DNA of 64,000 bases. It comes from Chiridota heheva. Lineage: Eukaryota > Echinodermata > Holothuroidea > Apodida > Chiridotidae. Both the position numbers and the translations under genes were made by a program. Under the pieces are notes generated by a model. The model was given only the letters and a program-made list of their open reading frames with translations, searched no databases and was not told the origin of the DNA. Within the stretch, counting starts at the first letter, position 1; each line of letters starts with the position of its first letter. Location: assembly GCA_020152595.1 (NCBI GenBank), contig JAIGNY010003061.1, positions 124,001 through 188,000 of the forward strand, in the 5' to 3' direction. This document shows positions 1 to 12,764 of the stretch, one piece after another.

Positions 1-256
1 TCTTTGTTTGGTTAAAGTTTTAGGAGGAGTTTTTGTTTTTAGGATAATAACATTCCTGACATGATAAGCATTTAAAACATTTGTCTCACAGGAAAGAAAA
101 GTCAAACAAAAGAGTCCCTTACCTCAAAGGAATTCAAAATAAAATGTCCTGGTTATGACAAGACATATAAACAATAAGTGCTGGAATAGAGAGCAAACAG
201 AAAAACTGATTTTGTAAAATCTGTTTTATATTACAAAATATCAAGTTGAGTTATAG

Positions 257-442
257 TCAAGTAATTTGAAATCAACTGCCCTATTAGAAACCACTGTAGT
301 TACAACCGCAGTGAATGCCTCAACGTCCAATCAAGACACCACTGTTGTTACCACTGTAGCAGATGCTTCAACATCTAACCAAGATACCACTGTTGTCACT
401 ACTGAAGCGGACGTTTCAACATCTAACCATGATACCATCTAA
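257..442 (+). CDS. Possible last exon of a Thr/Ser-rich (mucin-like) protein
   Basis: An open frame runs from just after a stop at 254-256 to a TAA at 440-442. From 290 it holds three exact 48-base (16-residue) units at 290-337, 338-385 and 386-433, of the pattern TTVVTT-x3-xSTSN-x-D. The units differ largely at third codon positions, which fits coding sequence under selection. Such Thr/Ser repeats are typical of O-glycosylated extracellular stalks and mucins. No ATG is present, so it would be a terminal exon of a gene starting outside the window. The possible acceptors (ending near 256 or 286) are weak. An AATAAA lies at 878-883. It could instead be a non-coding minisatellite. I recognise no family. 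Confidence 0.3.
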   Translation, partial: SSNLKSTALLETTVVTTAVNASTSNQDTTVVTTVADASTSNQDTTVVTTEADVSTSNHDTI

Positions 443-2540
443 CCATTAAACTCACCCTCATTACGACAGACATGTCCCTCAATAAGCCTTTTTTGTTATG
501 CTAGCTTTGAATAGTCAAGCATGCTGTCCTTTTGACAGTTCTAGTCTAACTTGCCAAAACCTTTATTAGACTTGGGGTGCAACGCATAGAAGCAATGTTT
601 ACCAGATTGCATTAAATAACTATAAGGCCCCAGAAAAGAAATTATTAGCCTTGAAATTATCACCCATGCACACATCAGTTTTGAGAGAATCTCATTTTTT
701 TTTAAGTCAAGGCTATTTTTTAACATCCATACTTTAGTTTCTTTCTACCGAAATACAAATGATTCCTTCCAATGGTTTTTAATATTTATTACGACTGATG
801 TGGTTGACCTGATGCGAAACACTGCAAATCGCTGGCATGAATTGGCTTGGGGGGAAAAAGAAAAAAAAAAACATTGAAATAAAAACTGCCTGCCTATTTG
901 GGTTAGGGTGATAAGCTAATATATTTTCTAACGGCCTAAGCATCGTAGCATTTTAAAAAATTTGCCTTTTAGAAGTTTTTAAATTGTTTTGATTTATTTG
1001 TTCAAGAAATTGTGCTCACCTTGATCAGCAATACTTCAGGAAGCCTCAGAATTGGTTTACTCTCGGTTTAAAGATCTTTCATAATCAGCGAAGCTTAAAT
1101 ATTTCCTTACATGTTCCGAGTAAAAAGGTCACATTTTCTTATTCTTGAAGATTGATCTGTCAAAGATAATAATGCTTGTTAAACTTCAAAGAAGAAAATT
1201 CCTTGATTTTATTGAATATTTGGATCAGCAAAGATAGTATTCTCTGCCTTTTTTTGGTTTTAATCCATAATTTATCTTATTCTTATCTTTCTCAGAGATG
1301 TTCAGATGATTTGTGCTTTCACTCCCAATTCTCCTGTTGTATATTTGTGTTTTTAAAGATAGAAAATAGAAAAGCTTGAAATTCAGTTGACTCATTATAA
1401 AAATTGATCAGCCCAGTTATATCAAAATGGCAGGTTGAGCTTATATTGTTTAAGTTCAAGGTGATGCAATTTATATGGCACTTTATCTAAATAATCTAAA
1501 AGATAATATGGTGTAAAACCATTACAATGGGAAAGTGCTCAATCAAGAGAAAGCTGTAATACATTCTAGACTGCAACTTAAACCTTGTATATTTTATTTG
1601 ACAGATCTGTTTCGTAAGGGCAAGACCCTTACTCATCAGAAACAAAATACTGAGTGATAGGGATGATAATTTACAATGCACAACTGTTTATAGTGTGGTA
1701 AATGCTAACAATGGGGAAAATAGTTTGTATCTATAGTTACGTAATAAATATGTTTTTCTGTGTCTGCATGCACTGGCCAGTTCTTTCTATTGTTTAGTGA
1801 TGCTAAGTGTGGCTTGTATGTTATAAAGAATTTCTTTTTCAAGCATAGGTTGCACATTTTGCTTGACGATGAGTATGACTTGGCTTGATCAATAATCTTC
1901 CATTTCAATGAGTACTCCACATAATCGTATTTTAGGTTCCAGATGTATTCACTTAATGTTGTGGCATACCGTTTATTCTCCTTTCTGAAACTATGAGTGT
2001 GTCCATTGTACCATGTTTTGAATGTATTTTCCGTTAGTCCTATATAAGTCTCTTCTTTGAGGTTATGTATAAGTCTCTTCTTTAGGGTTATCTTGCTGTG
2101 TAACTATGGCGCTTTATCTACAAATTCTTATTCTATTATGCAGGGGTCGAAATTGAAAAGTTTAGTAACTGTTTAACGGAACAGTACTCTTTCGAATAAT
2201 ACTGTTCTTGATCAGATTTCATTGTTCCAACTTCTTTGCAGATAACAGGACAAATTCCTTTCTTTAAAATGGGCTTAATTTACAACTACTTTGTTGGTTA
2301 ATATGTACAAATATGTTTGTTGGTTATTAGTATTTACATGATTAGCATACTGTTGCGGAAAGGTGCACTGGTGCACACAGCCTTGCATATGTGTGTATTC
2401 ATGATTAATTGTGCTGACAATTGCAGGCAAGGTTTGAACAAACTTTTTTTACTGGAAGAAATTATGTTCATGATAATCTTGTTTGACAACAAGCATTTGT
2501 TTGGAGTAGAAATTCAAGTTGTTGAACATTAATGCCACAT
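443..2540. other. No gene recognised
   Basis: AT-rich unique-looking sequence. Apart from the AATAAA at 878-883 and a short duplicated phrase near 2045-2090 (tataagtctcttcttt twice), I see no coding or repeat structure. The short open frames here lack splice sites or composition that would support them. Confidence 0.4.
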
Positions 2541-2544
2541 GCTT

Positions 2545-2640
2545 GTGAAAAGAACACTGTTGCACTGGAACAGTGATGTTAACATTGTTCCATTAGAACA
2601 GTAATATTAACACTGTTCCACCAGAACAGAGATGTTGGAA
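2545..2640. repeat. Cluster of inverted GAACAGT/ACTGTTC words
   Basis: Three loosely repeated blocks of about 33 bases contain gaacagt followed by the inverse word (a)ctgttc or attgttcc. A related pair lies near 2180-2210. These make short imperfect palindromes. No function can be assigned. Confidence 0.4.
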
Positions 2641-3084
2641 AATTTTCTGTTCCTGCCTAAAAAGCACTGTTCTCGGAATAGCAGAACTGTGAGAAATTCC
2701 GAATCAGCCTCTGATATGCCTATAATAATCATGCAAATATGTATGAAAGCAAAGTAAATAAGAATATATAGTAACAAGATAATATAAGACAAAGATACAG
2801 ATTAAATGTCAGAACTAAAAGCACAATCGAAAAGATAAGTCTTTAGGTCAATGTTGGAAGTGTTGAAGAGATCTAGCAGATTTGATTGAATGGGACAGAC
2901 TTTCCATAGCATATCATTATATTGTTCATGCAAGTTCCTTAAAGAGGTTTATAATGTTGTTAAGGAAATGTTCTTAACTGTGTACTTTTGAAGTAGAAGA
3001 GAGCTAAAGCGTACAATATATTATTTCGTGATTTGTGTTTTTTTCTGTGGTTGATTAATAGCATAGCATAGCAAGGTTTAATGT

Positions 3085-3200
3085 CCCAGAAGCATCCAGT
3101 GCTGGACATTATATCAAGATGGCCACGGCCTTTGATAACTAGTTGTGAACTCACTGGTTGCAGACCCACAGGGATAATGCAATCATGTGAGGGTGATGGG
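3085..3200 (-). mobile_element. SINE-like fragment
   Basis: The reverse complement of 3110-3180 matches the + strand near 53490-53560, sharing 'ctagttatcaaaggccgtgg' and flanks. The 53.5 kb copy carries a B-box-like gggttcaagcc. I read both as fragments of one dispersed tRNA-type SINE. Confidence 0.45.
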
Positions 3201-3989
3201 TTGATTCAATAAAACTTTGAGAAACCTTTTAGTACCTATTTAAAGACGACAAAAATGCACTGTGAGTATCAGGCTTGAACTAATTAAGTCATGTTCACTC
3301 TTGTTGATTGTATGTACACAACCTTGTGTAATCAGATAAAGAATGTTATATTGCCCATACTTTCTCAGTCATTTATATGAAATTAATTGTGCTAAAAACT
3401 ATCAGACTTATTCTAATTGCACAACTGTTTATCTTTATTTATCTGATATTTTTGACAATTGCAGGTGCAGTATTTTTGTATATTTTAAGAATGTTTAAAA
3501 AGATGTTATGCTATGGAAGTGTTCATTTAGGTTAATCTTAAGGTTTTTGCATTCTAATCTTATGGAGATGTTTGTTTATTTTTTTAAATAATATGTCCCC
3601 AATTTAAATTTTCAGGACTGTATTTTATGGGAATCAGAATGAGGATCTTGTTTTAGCAAAGTATTATGCAGGAAATAGCATTCTTCCTCAGTGTCAAAAA
3701 ATTTAAACTTTTTTAGGTTTCCATGTAAAACTTTTGAAATAGAACTTTTGACAATACAAGAAAATATTATTTAACCTTCAAATTTATAGGGAGAATAATA
3801 AATAAATATGTTAATATATTTCTTGGGGTAACCTCATGTCTTTCTAGCATCATTTTTAATTTAAATGGTGCTTAATTACACTGGAATTAGTTTTTATCTT
3901 CACATGTTAATTTCAGAACAATTTTTGTTTTGTTTGAAAAAGTACAAAGTGTGCACAACAGCTGTTGATTGTTTTTTCTTTCCTTTTAA

Positions 3990-4697
3990 ATGATTAGTTT
4001 AGTGGTCAAGCATGTTTATCTTAGATGAAACAAAAGAGGCATTCAAAAATCTTATTCTTTATTTAAAAAGAAACAAAATGGACTTTAAAGAAACAAAATT
4101 ATTCAAAAATCTTATTCTGTTAAAGAGATATTTAAAGGATTACTTCAGTGGTCAAGCATGTTTATTTAGATGAAAGAGGACTTTAAAAGAAACAAAATGG
4201 TGAAGAAACCATTCAAAAATCTTATTTCCGTTAAGGAGATATTTAAGTTTAAAGTTTAATATCATTTCTGTAGAAACGACTGAAATTAGACTAGATGTGA
4301 TGTCATAGCCTCAGATTCCTCAAAGTCTTTATGTATTCTTATCATATTTTGTCCTGCGATTTTGTTGCTTAAAAACCATGGGTTATGTCAAAAAAGTAGT
4401 AAAACTTAATCTAGAAATGTATTTATAATATACCACCAGAAGAAAGTTTGAGGAAAATTAATCAAAATAGTAAAAAAATTAAATAAAATTTCTCTAAAAT
4501 ACGTAAAGACTGAGGAATCAGAGTTTGTGACATCACAACTAGTATGATTTCAGTCGTTTCTACAGAAATGATACCAAACTTTAAACTTGAATATCTCATT
4601 AACGGAATAGGATTTGTGAATGCTTTCTTTACCATGTTGTTTCTATGGAAGTCCTCTTTCAAATAAGATGGACATGCATGACCCCTGAACTAAACCT
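3990..4697. mobile_element. Non-autonomous TTAA inverted-repeat element, copy 1
   Basis: The sequence from 4136 and the reverse complement of 4500-4697 match over about 200 bases, giving long terminal inverted repeats around a core with no ORF. A TTAA abuts the left end (3986-3989), and TCAA, a likely decayed TTAA, the right. The left arm is present twice, starting near 3990 and 4136, the second again directly after TTAA (4132-4135). TTAA targets are the hallmark of piggyBac-type transposases, so this is probably a MITE mobilised by one. Related copies lie at 34877-35404, 38241-39232 and 45122-45393. Confidence 0.75.
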
Positions 4698-4701
4698 TCA
4701 A

Positions 4702-5930
4702 GTGTCCTAGAAATCATCTTCAATGAAATTTCTTTATAAGTTGCCTCCAAAAACTTCCAACCTGCTTTCTCTCCTATGTTGCTATGGACGTATATGTCCC
4801 AGTCTTGTATTAAGGAGCCTACCTAATGAAATCACTTCCATCTTGACTTGGTAATTTTAAAAAGCATTTCTTAAAATACTGAATCTTGTTAAAAAATTCA
4901 TAAAATGATCTTGGATTTTCACTCTCCCATATCCAAATGTTAAAATTACCCTGTGGGTAGCTGGTAAGTTTGAGGCACTCCTTATAATTGCTAGAACTTT
5001 AAAATCTTGAGAAATTTTAATGCCAGTTCATTGCAACATGCATAGCTGATCGAATATTGACATATATAGACTGCTCTTTGGGTTTAAAGTTATATTCCTT
5101 GATAGAGGGTAGAGGTCGTTGGCATAAAGGTTTGTGTGTGCCCCACTTGTACGTCAAGCGTAACTTGTGAGAAAACGTACTGTAGTGATATTTTATCAAT
5201 AATTTTCTTTTCTTTTTATTACATTAGATGAAATACTAAAGTTAATTCAGAAAGCAAAAATAAACGGATAATCATATCTTATGCCAGAAATTTGAAGCGT
5301 AATCAATGTGAATTTTAGATGAAAAGCTTATTTTTGTCACGGTCTTGTATTAGTACTTATAGTTTGGTGCACTGAAATGCCAAAATGCAGTAATATCATT
5401 ATTCTTTCTGTGTTGTTTGAGTGGCTTTTCAATATAATAATTTATTTTCTCCATTATTATATTGTGTAGAACCGTGTCATTTGTTGTATTGTTCTTAGCG
5501 ACACTTTTGCAACACAAATTTGACGAATCATGTAGATATGTACTTTTTGGTAGTCTAATTCAATTATTTTACCATCAGTATTTACATGTTGATTGCTAGT
5601 CCATATGATAAGGTTTAAAAATAAGCTCATCAGACTTCATCTGTTTGTGTTATATTCAGCTTGTGAATGAGTTACCCTAACAGGCCATTTTCAGTACAGT
5701 TTATTGTTGAGAGATATCAATTTTATGTCAGCCACCAAAATAAAAAAAGATAAAATAACAGGGAAAAGGGGGAATTAAAACGGTCAATCACCCTAGTGGT
5801 GTACTGGCTTGCTTTTTTGGGATTGTTTTGACTTTTCTGAACGCCCCCCTCCAGCGGTTGCAATCTGTTGCAATCTGTTGCATAGTTATAGCACAGAAGG
5901 TAAGGTATAATTTGAAATAAATTCACTCCA
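4702..5930. other. No gene recognised
   Basis: AT-rich sequence with no convincing exon. At 5858-5885 the phrase gttgcaatct is repeated in tandem. Confidence 0.4.
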
Positions 5931-5937
5931 CACCAGT

Positions 5938-6040
5938 GGCATAGCCAGAGGGGGTGGGGAGCATGGGGCAATGCCCCCAGATACATATTCTTGCCCTCCC
6001 ACAATTTGCAGTGATGTATATTAAAAATGATGATTCCTAC
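5938..6040. mobile_element. Fragment of a 'GGCATAGCCAG' G/C-rich inverted-repeat element
   Basis: The stretch starts agtggcatagccagaggggg and continues into gcccccag and ttgccctccc. This is the usual end structure of small invertebrate DNA-transposon derivatives whose ends read 'GGCxTAGCCAG'. The matching opposite end was not located. Confidence 0.4.
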
Positions 6041-6216
6041 ATAGGTAGGGAACATAATTTTTAAACCTCATGGCTTGTAACTCATAACAATATATACAAC
6101 ATTTGAATTTGGTTCTATACTGGCAAAGTTAAAATAATTATGAATATCTTTTTTCAATTCAGTGTTCTTTGGTCATGGTACAGTGCTGCCATTCGACACT
6201 GCAATCGAGTGGGGGT

Positions 6217-6617
6217 CAGAGGTGTAGGAAGAGGAGGGGGATTGGGTGAAAGATTTCCCCCTGAGAGGAATTCACTTTTCTGGTTGGATTCTTCCTTGCA
6301 AGTCGGGAGGAAAAATTGGGAAATGCTGAAAATAAAATTGGTAAAATTGAAAAAAATTTGGTAAGATTAAAGGAGAATTTGGTAAGATTAAAGGAGAATT
6401 TGGTAGAATTATTGGAAATTAGGGTAAAATTTGGCAATAATTTTCATAAACTAAAAGAAATTTCCGCAAAATGAAGAAAACTTCCCAAAAACTGAACAAG
6501 GATTTCGATTAGCAGCAAAGTGGAAACTAATTTACCAGTGTAATTTACCTTCTTCTTAACCAGGATTTTTTATTTTTTATTCTTGCCCTTTGAGAGGTGA
6601 CCCTTTCTACACCTCTG
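6217..6617. mobile_element. 401-bp MITE with cagaggtgtaggaag ends
   Basis: The left end cagaggtgtaggaag and the reverse complement of the right end (cagaggtgtagaaag) differ at one position. The inside is a degenerate aaaattggta/ggaaattt repeat with no coding potential. Similar interiors recur at 27730-28285, 28840-29095 (reversed) and 40305-40970. Confidence 0.65.
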
Positions 6618-6879
6618 GAGTACCCGCAAATTAAAATATATTAAATTTTTTGGTTGAAAATTTCTACCTTTATAGCTTTAGCCCTCCCCCCTTCCCCCCT
6701 CCCCTCTTCCATAGAGAGGAATATTGCTTTCCTAATAATGTAATCCTGGTTACGGCACGGCCTTGCAGCTCTTCAAAATACTAAGGCTCTAGTTGGAATA
6801 CATCACAAAACTTACATAAAATATGCACATTGAGATTTAAAATGCTGCAAAATAATTATATAATAGTAATTATTTTATA

Positions 6880-7276
6880 ATTGTTTTTTAATTATTTTAT
6901 ATAGTGCCCTTTCTAAGTATATTTAAGAGCACTTTACAAACATTGGAGCTTTAGTATAAGGAGAGCTGCCCAAATGGCAAATCATCCATCCTTTTGCTCT
7001 GGGAAGTGAATGAATGAACACGCTTCTCTTCTCTTAACATCTCAGAGAACAAGGACAGGGTGTGACTGCTTTTCAACCAACGGGTGCCTTTCAACCATTG
7101 TCACTTCTCTCAACAGCTGAATGGGGAGCAGGAGCTGAAAAGGACGTACTTCCACTTTGATAATTGGCGTATCTGTCTGCATAGCTGTGGAAAAACAAGT
7201 TAGACCTGACCGGGACTTGAACCCAGTTACCTCCAGCATCTCAGTCGTGCGCTCTACCAACTGAGCTACCTGACTA
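6880..7276 (-). mobile_element. tRNA-derived SINE (family B), minus strand
   Basis: On the minus strand the element starts with a tRNA-like head. It has an A box (TAGCTCAGTTGG, complement of 7257-7268) and a perfect B box (GGTTCAAGTCC, complement of 7213-7223). The body follows, and the far end carries a 'tatatagtgcc..agcactttac' tail region near 6898-6940. The anticodon arm does not fold well, so it is a SINE promoter and not a working tRNA gene. A second copy of head and body lies at 34450-34797. Confidence 0.75.
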
Positions 7277-8190
7277 ATGAATTTTCCTTGTTTCTATGAT
7301 TTTTGATAGATTTGAAAGCAATTTAGCTAATATAGCCTGTCTATATTGCAAGTGAGGTAATCTACCTCGTGGTTTATTGGGTACGTATGCTCAATGTGAC
7401 ATTTCACCCCTTTTTAACAGATAATGAGTGGATATTTTGCTACTTAAAAGATTTCCTTGAGGTAATGGAGCGAAAGGAATAAACTAATTCCTAATTGATG
7501 TACTCCAGCTTGTTGTGGCACAAATACACATGTAAAGATTTTCAATACATTGTTATACATGCTAACGCTCAGAATGTATAGTCTTCTCTGCTTGTAAAAG
7601 CATGCACAAATAAGACCATTACATCCACTGTATACATACAGTAGTATTTTCTCAATGGAATATAATTACCGCAATGTATGTTTTGGCATATTGGATTCAT
7701 AAATAGTTAATTACTGTATACATACAAGTGTCAGTACACTAAAAAGTTGAGGCTTTGATAATCGTAATGAGTCATAAAAGTTGATTCAAACATAAAATCT
7801 GTTAATTGTTCATATCTGTAGCATTTGATTGTGTAATTGTTTCTCCCTGAAAATATGGCATGAGAGCATGTTTGTAGCATTCGTTCTGAGATCGTGTCCA
7901 TATATTATAACATTTTGTGACACTTACATGTATGAAATTTGTAATATATCATAAATTAACCAAATTTACCCAGCACCAATGCTCCTAATAAATGAATCTT
8001 ATTTGATCTGATCTAAATGTAGTTCCTTAATTGAAGCATTAGAGTTTTTTCCAGGTAATCTGATGCTCTTGTCTCTCCTTATTCATGTACTACTGTATAT
8101 AAATGTATTTTCTGATGATTTGATATGAGAACATGTTTATAGCATCTACTCCAGAGAGGTACCCATATTTTATATCATATTGAGACACTT
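7277..8190. other. No gene recognised
   Basis: AT-rich non-coding sequence. Two related phrases, 'gagaacatgtttatagcat' near 8127 and 'gagagcatgtttgtagcat' near 7862, suggest an old local duplication. Confidence 0.35.
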
Positions 8191-8198
8191 ATGTTATT

Positions 8199-8330
8199 AT
8201 CATACCACATATTTTAAATGCCCATTTCGGACCAGGTCTGCTACAAGCACTTTACAATGAAAATTATACCACATATTTTAAGTGTTATTTCTGACCAGGT
8301 CTGATTACAAGCACTTTACAATAAAAATTT
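8199..8330. repeat. Two-copy tandem repeat, about 62 bp
   Basis: The block running from accacatatttta through gaccaggtctg to agcactttacaat occurs twice in direct order. The word agcactttacaat also occurs at the tail of the SINE at 6880. Confidence 0.6.
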
Positions 8331-8771
8331 AACAGGAAAAGACAAAAATATTTTTAAAATTTTTTTTGTTTTTTGTATAGTACAAGCAATGAAGGAGATA
8401 GTGATGTAATAAAAAAAAAACAGACGTCAAAATGTTGAATAAATAAATGTGTCTTTTAAATCGTTCGAAGCCAGTGAGAGTATTGATGTATTGGATGGAT
8501 GGAGGGCTTTGTTTAAAATTTGAATGATTATACCTTAAACATAAATGAATATGATTTACCCAACACTGTGTAGTACCAATATTCTTGATCACATGATTCT
8601 TCTGTGAACTCTGTATCTATTTTCTGATTATAAAGAATCTTGACAAATTGAACAGCAACCCAATCTGCAGCAAAATGCAAGACAAGCGTCGCATAATAAT
8701 TGACATGCAATATACCGTACATGCATCAATATTGATCATTATTCAATAACTTACATTGCAATTTAAGAGGA

Positions 8772-9180
8772 CTTGTTTTAATGAATGCAAAATTACCTCC
8801 GCCAATGAAAATGAAGGGAGTTTTATGTTTTTGTTTGTTTACTTGTATATATGATATCAAAAGTAATTATTGGATATTGATGAAAATTGGGAATGTGACG
8901 TTGACAGTGCCTGTGAAAAGAAGCATTATTATTTTGGGGTACATTGTCATATGTGAAGGCAGATATGGAGGATGTTTTAAAGGTAATATCTAAATGGAAT
9001 TATTTCAACAATAGATTTATACTCTGAGAGGAAATCAAAGCGATAAAGTTTTTGGCCTTATGGAAAATGAAAACTCGGTTGCTGGCATGAAAGAAAAGCA
9101 AAACAATTAAGACTTTGGCATGAAAAAAATGATGGAATGTGAAAAGAACTCAAAACAATATTTTTTTTTACTGAATAGAT
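8772..9180 (+). mobile_element. 'acctccgcc' dispersed repeat, copy 1 (degenerate)
   Basis: It begins with an acctccgccaatgaa motif, followed by a 'tatgtttttgtttgttt' stretch, 'gatgaaaattggg', and a downstream part with 'ttggcatgaa' and 'ggaatgtgaa'. Fuller copies are at 30112-31320 and 62815-63490. It has no ORF. The short open frame at 8781-8993 is part of this repeat and not a gene. Confidence 0.6.
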
Positions 9181-10790
9181 TAATATGACCTTCAAATAAA
9201 TTAATCAGAATTTAGGTCAATTGTAATGTGTGGTATGGGAACACTTTGGGAAAGTGTTTCCTCCTTAGCTATACCATGCCAAAGATTACAACCCAGTGAA
9301 AAATTAATCCGATGTGCAGTGTCACAATCCTCAGGCAATATCAGTGTACAAAAACATTTATGCACATTTGATATACAAACCAATATGGATGTTTAAATTT
9401 TAAATGCAAAGAAGGGACTTTAAAAAGTTATTGATTTACAAAATTTTAGCAAAACATAGCACAATATATTAACACAATATGTAAGGTAACATAGTCTGTT
9501 AGTTAACATATTATGTCAGCTATCTAGTTCCTTGTTGTTGTCTACTACAACTGTGGAGGTTCTCATCATATCACTTACTGATTTAACTGTCAATTATTTC
9601 ACCCTTGAAAATTTCACCCATTTCTTGTGTCAAATACTTAAATGGTTTATACCAGGCTTGTTGAAATGTATTTTGAAAATATGTTGAAGAGACACTTAAT
9701 TATTTTAGATGTGTGAAGATTTTCTAGACACTGATCTTCTTCAACTGGACAGTTTGAAAGACAATTTGCATCTGTTAAGTGAAACTTCCAATTAACCCGA
9801 GGCATGTTATAATCTGTTAGGAAGCATTGGTTCCGCAAGTAAGTCATTAAGGTTAAAGCTGTGCCCTTTGACTAAAGATCCATGCACACGTAGCAATTTC
9901 TACATTGGCTAAAAAGAGTATTAAATCTGAACAGATCATTTTTTTTTAGTCTTGAAAATAGTGCTTTTAGTTTATAAGTTAAGGCTGATGAAAATTTGAT
10001 CAATGGGATTATGCTAAATTTGTGATAATGACTATTTGTGACAAAATCTGTATGTAATTTAAAAAAAAAAAAAAATTCTCTTAATTTCAGTCACTAAAAA
10101 TGATTACAAAGTTTATTCCTATACTAGAATATGATTGGGAGATGTGGTAAATGCTTGAAAAAAAACTTATGGTCAGAATTTGCTGCATCACTCCAAAGAA
10201 TAATGACAGACAATTTGAAAAAAAAAGGATTTACAAAAGTAAATGTCAAGATCGCCCTGTAATATATCACAAATTTCCATAACAATTTGCATATGCGTAA
10301 GATTTCAAAACGATCTAAAATGGTCAGTTTTGATCGATTCTAAAGCAAATATGCTAATGTGACCTCTACACATCCATATACTTTGAACAACCAAGTATTT
10401 TAATGATATATTTCTTCAAGAAGAGGTTTTGTTGGAAATCAAACTAAGGAAGTGATTTTATTCATAAGTACTTTTTCTTCAATATTTATTTTTAACAGAA
10501 TCATTTTGAATATTTGTCTTATTCAAGTCTTCTAGAATTTTAATATGAACAATGTGATATTTGATTCCAAATGACTAATTGTAAGATTAAGATTCTTTCA
10601 CTGTATATGATATCCTTTAAAAGGATTTGAGAGAATTTTGTTCTGCTATCTTCAAAGGTTTGGTTGCATAGAATGTTTTGTTGATCAAATGTAGAGTTAT
10701 TTTGAAATCAGGTAAGCAAGTTGAAAACCCTCTTGTTTAGATATTTCTCCTCTTCCATCTTACATACAATCCATGCTATATTTTTGTAAG
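9181..10790. other. No gene recognised
   Basis: AT-rich sequence without an exon I can support. A 'tgggattatgct' at about 10006 was inspected as a possible TMEM63 first-helix exon and did not fit. Confidence 0.4.
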
Positions 10791-10792
10791 CT

Positions 10793-10935
10793 TTATTATC
10801 CCCTTGCCAACAAAGTAGGTGAAGAGAGGATATAGCATCTTCTGTTTGTCTGTCCATCCATTTGTCCGTCGGTCTATTCAGCTGGCTGACCGCATCTGTA
10901 GTCCGTCTGGCCTCATGCATTGCTCAGGTACTATG
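10793..10935. repeat. Dispersed repeat with cctgtccatcc/gtccgtc stretch
   Basis: It begins ccccttgccaacaaagtagg and runs into 'gtctgtccatccatttgtccgtc', ending in catgcattgctcag. The second occurrence, at 24545-24640, ends catgcattgttcag, and both lie just upstream of the same gggacagggt minisatellite. Confidence 0.5.
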
Positions 10936-11214
10936 AAACAAAAGATTGCTGCCCTAGGAAAGGAAATCCAACTATTTTTATGAAAAGAAATTTATATAAA
11001 GGAGACCAAGTGCATTCCAGACTTCAATAGCAGCAATTAAAGGGATGAAAAAAAGTTGAATAATAGATGTGACGACTGAATGGAATTCATAATGAAGTGT
11101 CTTGCGAATGAATAGCAAAAAAACCCAAAAGATCATTGCTTGAATAGAGTGGACACATAATAGGCTTATGACAATCTGCAAATTAATCTGTACTGGATTT
11201 TCATTCTGATTTGG

Positions 11215-12160
11215 TAGATAGATCAGGAGGGTTATAGTGAAGGTTTGAATGATAAGTTGGTTAAAATTGAATTTGGTAGATGAGCGGATGGCAAATGTGG
11301 GTTAGGGTTGTAGGTGAATGAATGATGGTAGGTGAATGGATGATAGTAGGTGAATCGATGATGGTAGGTGAATGGGCGATCTTAGGTGAATGGGGTATGG
11401 TAGGTAAATGGGGCATGTTGGGGAATAGAGGATGGTAGTGAATGGAGGATGGTATATGACGGGAGGCTGACAGGTGAAGGGGGATGTTAGGTTAATGGAG
11501 CATGTTGGGTTGATAGAAGTGAGTGGATGGGAGTTGAGAGGAAAGAATATTGGGTGAAAGATGGTAGAATGATTGGTAGATATAGGAATTCAGATGAAGG
11601 TGGGACAGGGTGGGATGGCATGTGAGACAGTGTGGCATGTGGGACAGGGTGCCATGGAATGTGGAACAGGATGTCATGGCATGTAGGACAGGGTGGGATA
11701 GCATATGGGACAGGTGGGATAAAATATGGAACAGTGTGGGGTAGCATATGGGACAGGGTGGCATGTGGGACGGCACCATGGAATTTGGGACAAGATGTCA
11801 TGGCATATAAGACTGGGTGGGATAGTATGTGGGACAGGGTGTTGTGACGTGAAACAAGGTAGTGTCATAGCATTTATGACAGGATTGGATAGCATGTGGG
11901 ACAAGGTGGGATGACATGGGGGACAAAGTAATGACATGTGAGACAGGATGGCATGTCATCTGGATTTCAGGTGGGATGGCATATGGGACAGGGTGGGATA
12001 GCATGTGGGATAGGATGGAATGGTATATGGGACAAGGTGGCAAGGCATATGGTGGGATGTCATCCTGATTGCAGGTGTGATGGCATACAGGTCATGTTGT
12101 GGATTGTTATCTGGATTCAATGTATGATTTTCTGTAGGGAGGGAAGTAGCATGGAATGAT
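11215..12160. repeat. G-rich minisatellite (gaatggatgatggtaggt, then ggcatgtgggacagggt)
   Basis: The first part (about 11250-11580) is built of degenerate 16-18 base units around 'gaatggatgatggtaggt'. The second (about 11600-12070) is built of units around 'ggcatgtgggacagggt', about 20-25 bases with strong strand asymmetry (G on +, C on -). All overlapping open frames here, on both strands, are by-products of the repeat. The same second unit recurs at 24645-25160, and weakly at 46305-46400. Confidence 0.9.
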
Positions 12161-12164
12161 ATAA

Positions 12165-12515
12165 GGATATAAGGAACAGAGGGTGAGATAACAGGTGTGA
12201 CAGAGGCGGGAAAGCATGTTATTAGTGGCGAGGGAAAGTGTATCGATTGCGATGTCTGGTTTCATATGTAATTAGGTTGATAAGTGATGTATATCTCTAG
12301 CAAGGTTAAGTGTGGTATTTCATCCTTCATAATTTATTTCTTCAGCCTCTAAAAGTTAAATTTGTCATCACAACCACATTTTGAAGGACAATATAATCTT
12401 ACATAAACCACAGATGGACAAGCATTAGGAGGAAGATAACAGAGTTTGTCTGAGCTAAAAACCTTGAAAAGTATTTAGCAATGATCTGCCTTATGCCTTG
12501 CCTAACTTATTTGGC
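12165..12515. other. No gene recognised
   Basis: A non-coding stretch after the minisatellite. Nothing supportable is seen. Confidence 0.4.
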
Positions 12516-12519
12516 ATGT

Positions 12520-12760
12520 TAATTCAATTCAATTTATTTGCAAATGGCTTAGTCACAATATACATAAACAAAAGTATTATTACAAGAGGACAAATATAAA
12601 CACAAAAATATCACAAAACACAGCAGACAATAATATGAGAACAAAGCAATGTTATATTAATGAGATAAGATTCATAACATATTGTACTTGTTTTGCATTT
12701 TAATGATTCACATGGTTGTCTTGTTTTGCATTTTAATAATAAATATGGTTGTAAAAGAGG
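12520..12760. repeat. Dispersed 'aattcaatttatttgc' repeat with a 33-bp tandem pair
   Basis: The left edge aattcaattcaatttatttg is a common start of invertebrate repeats. Inside, cttgttttgcattttaat plus its flank is repeated twice in tandem (about 12690-12755). Confidence 0.45.
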
Positions 12761-12764
12761 TCAT

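Noticed and set aside
7190-7276. Functional tRNA gene
   Set aside because: A and B boxes are good but the anticodon stem does not pair, and body sequence follows as in a SINE.
10000-10050. tgggattatgct as the missing WDYG motif of TMEM63
   Set aside because: Surrounding codons give no helix of the expected kind and no splice borders.
11487-12043. Several overlapping open frames on both strands
   Set aside because: All arise from a minisatellite with few stop codons; no family, no splice logic.
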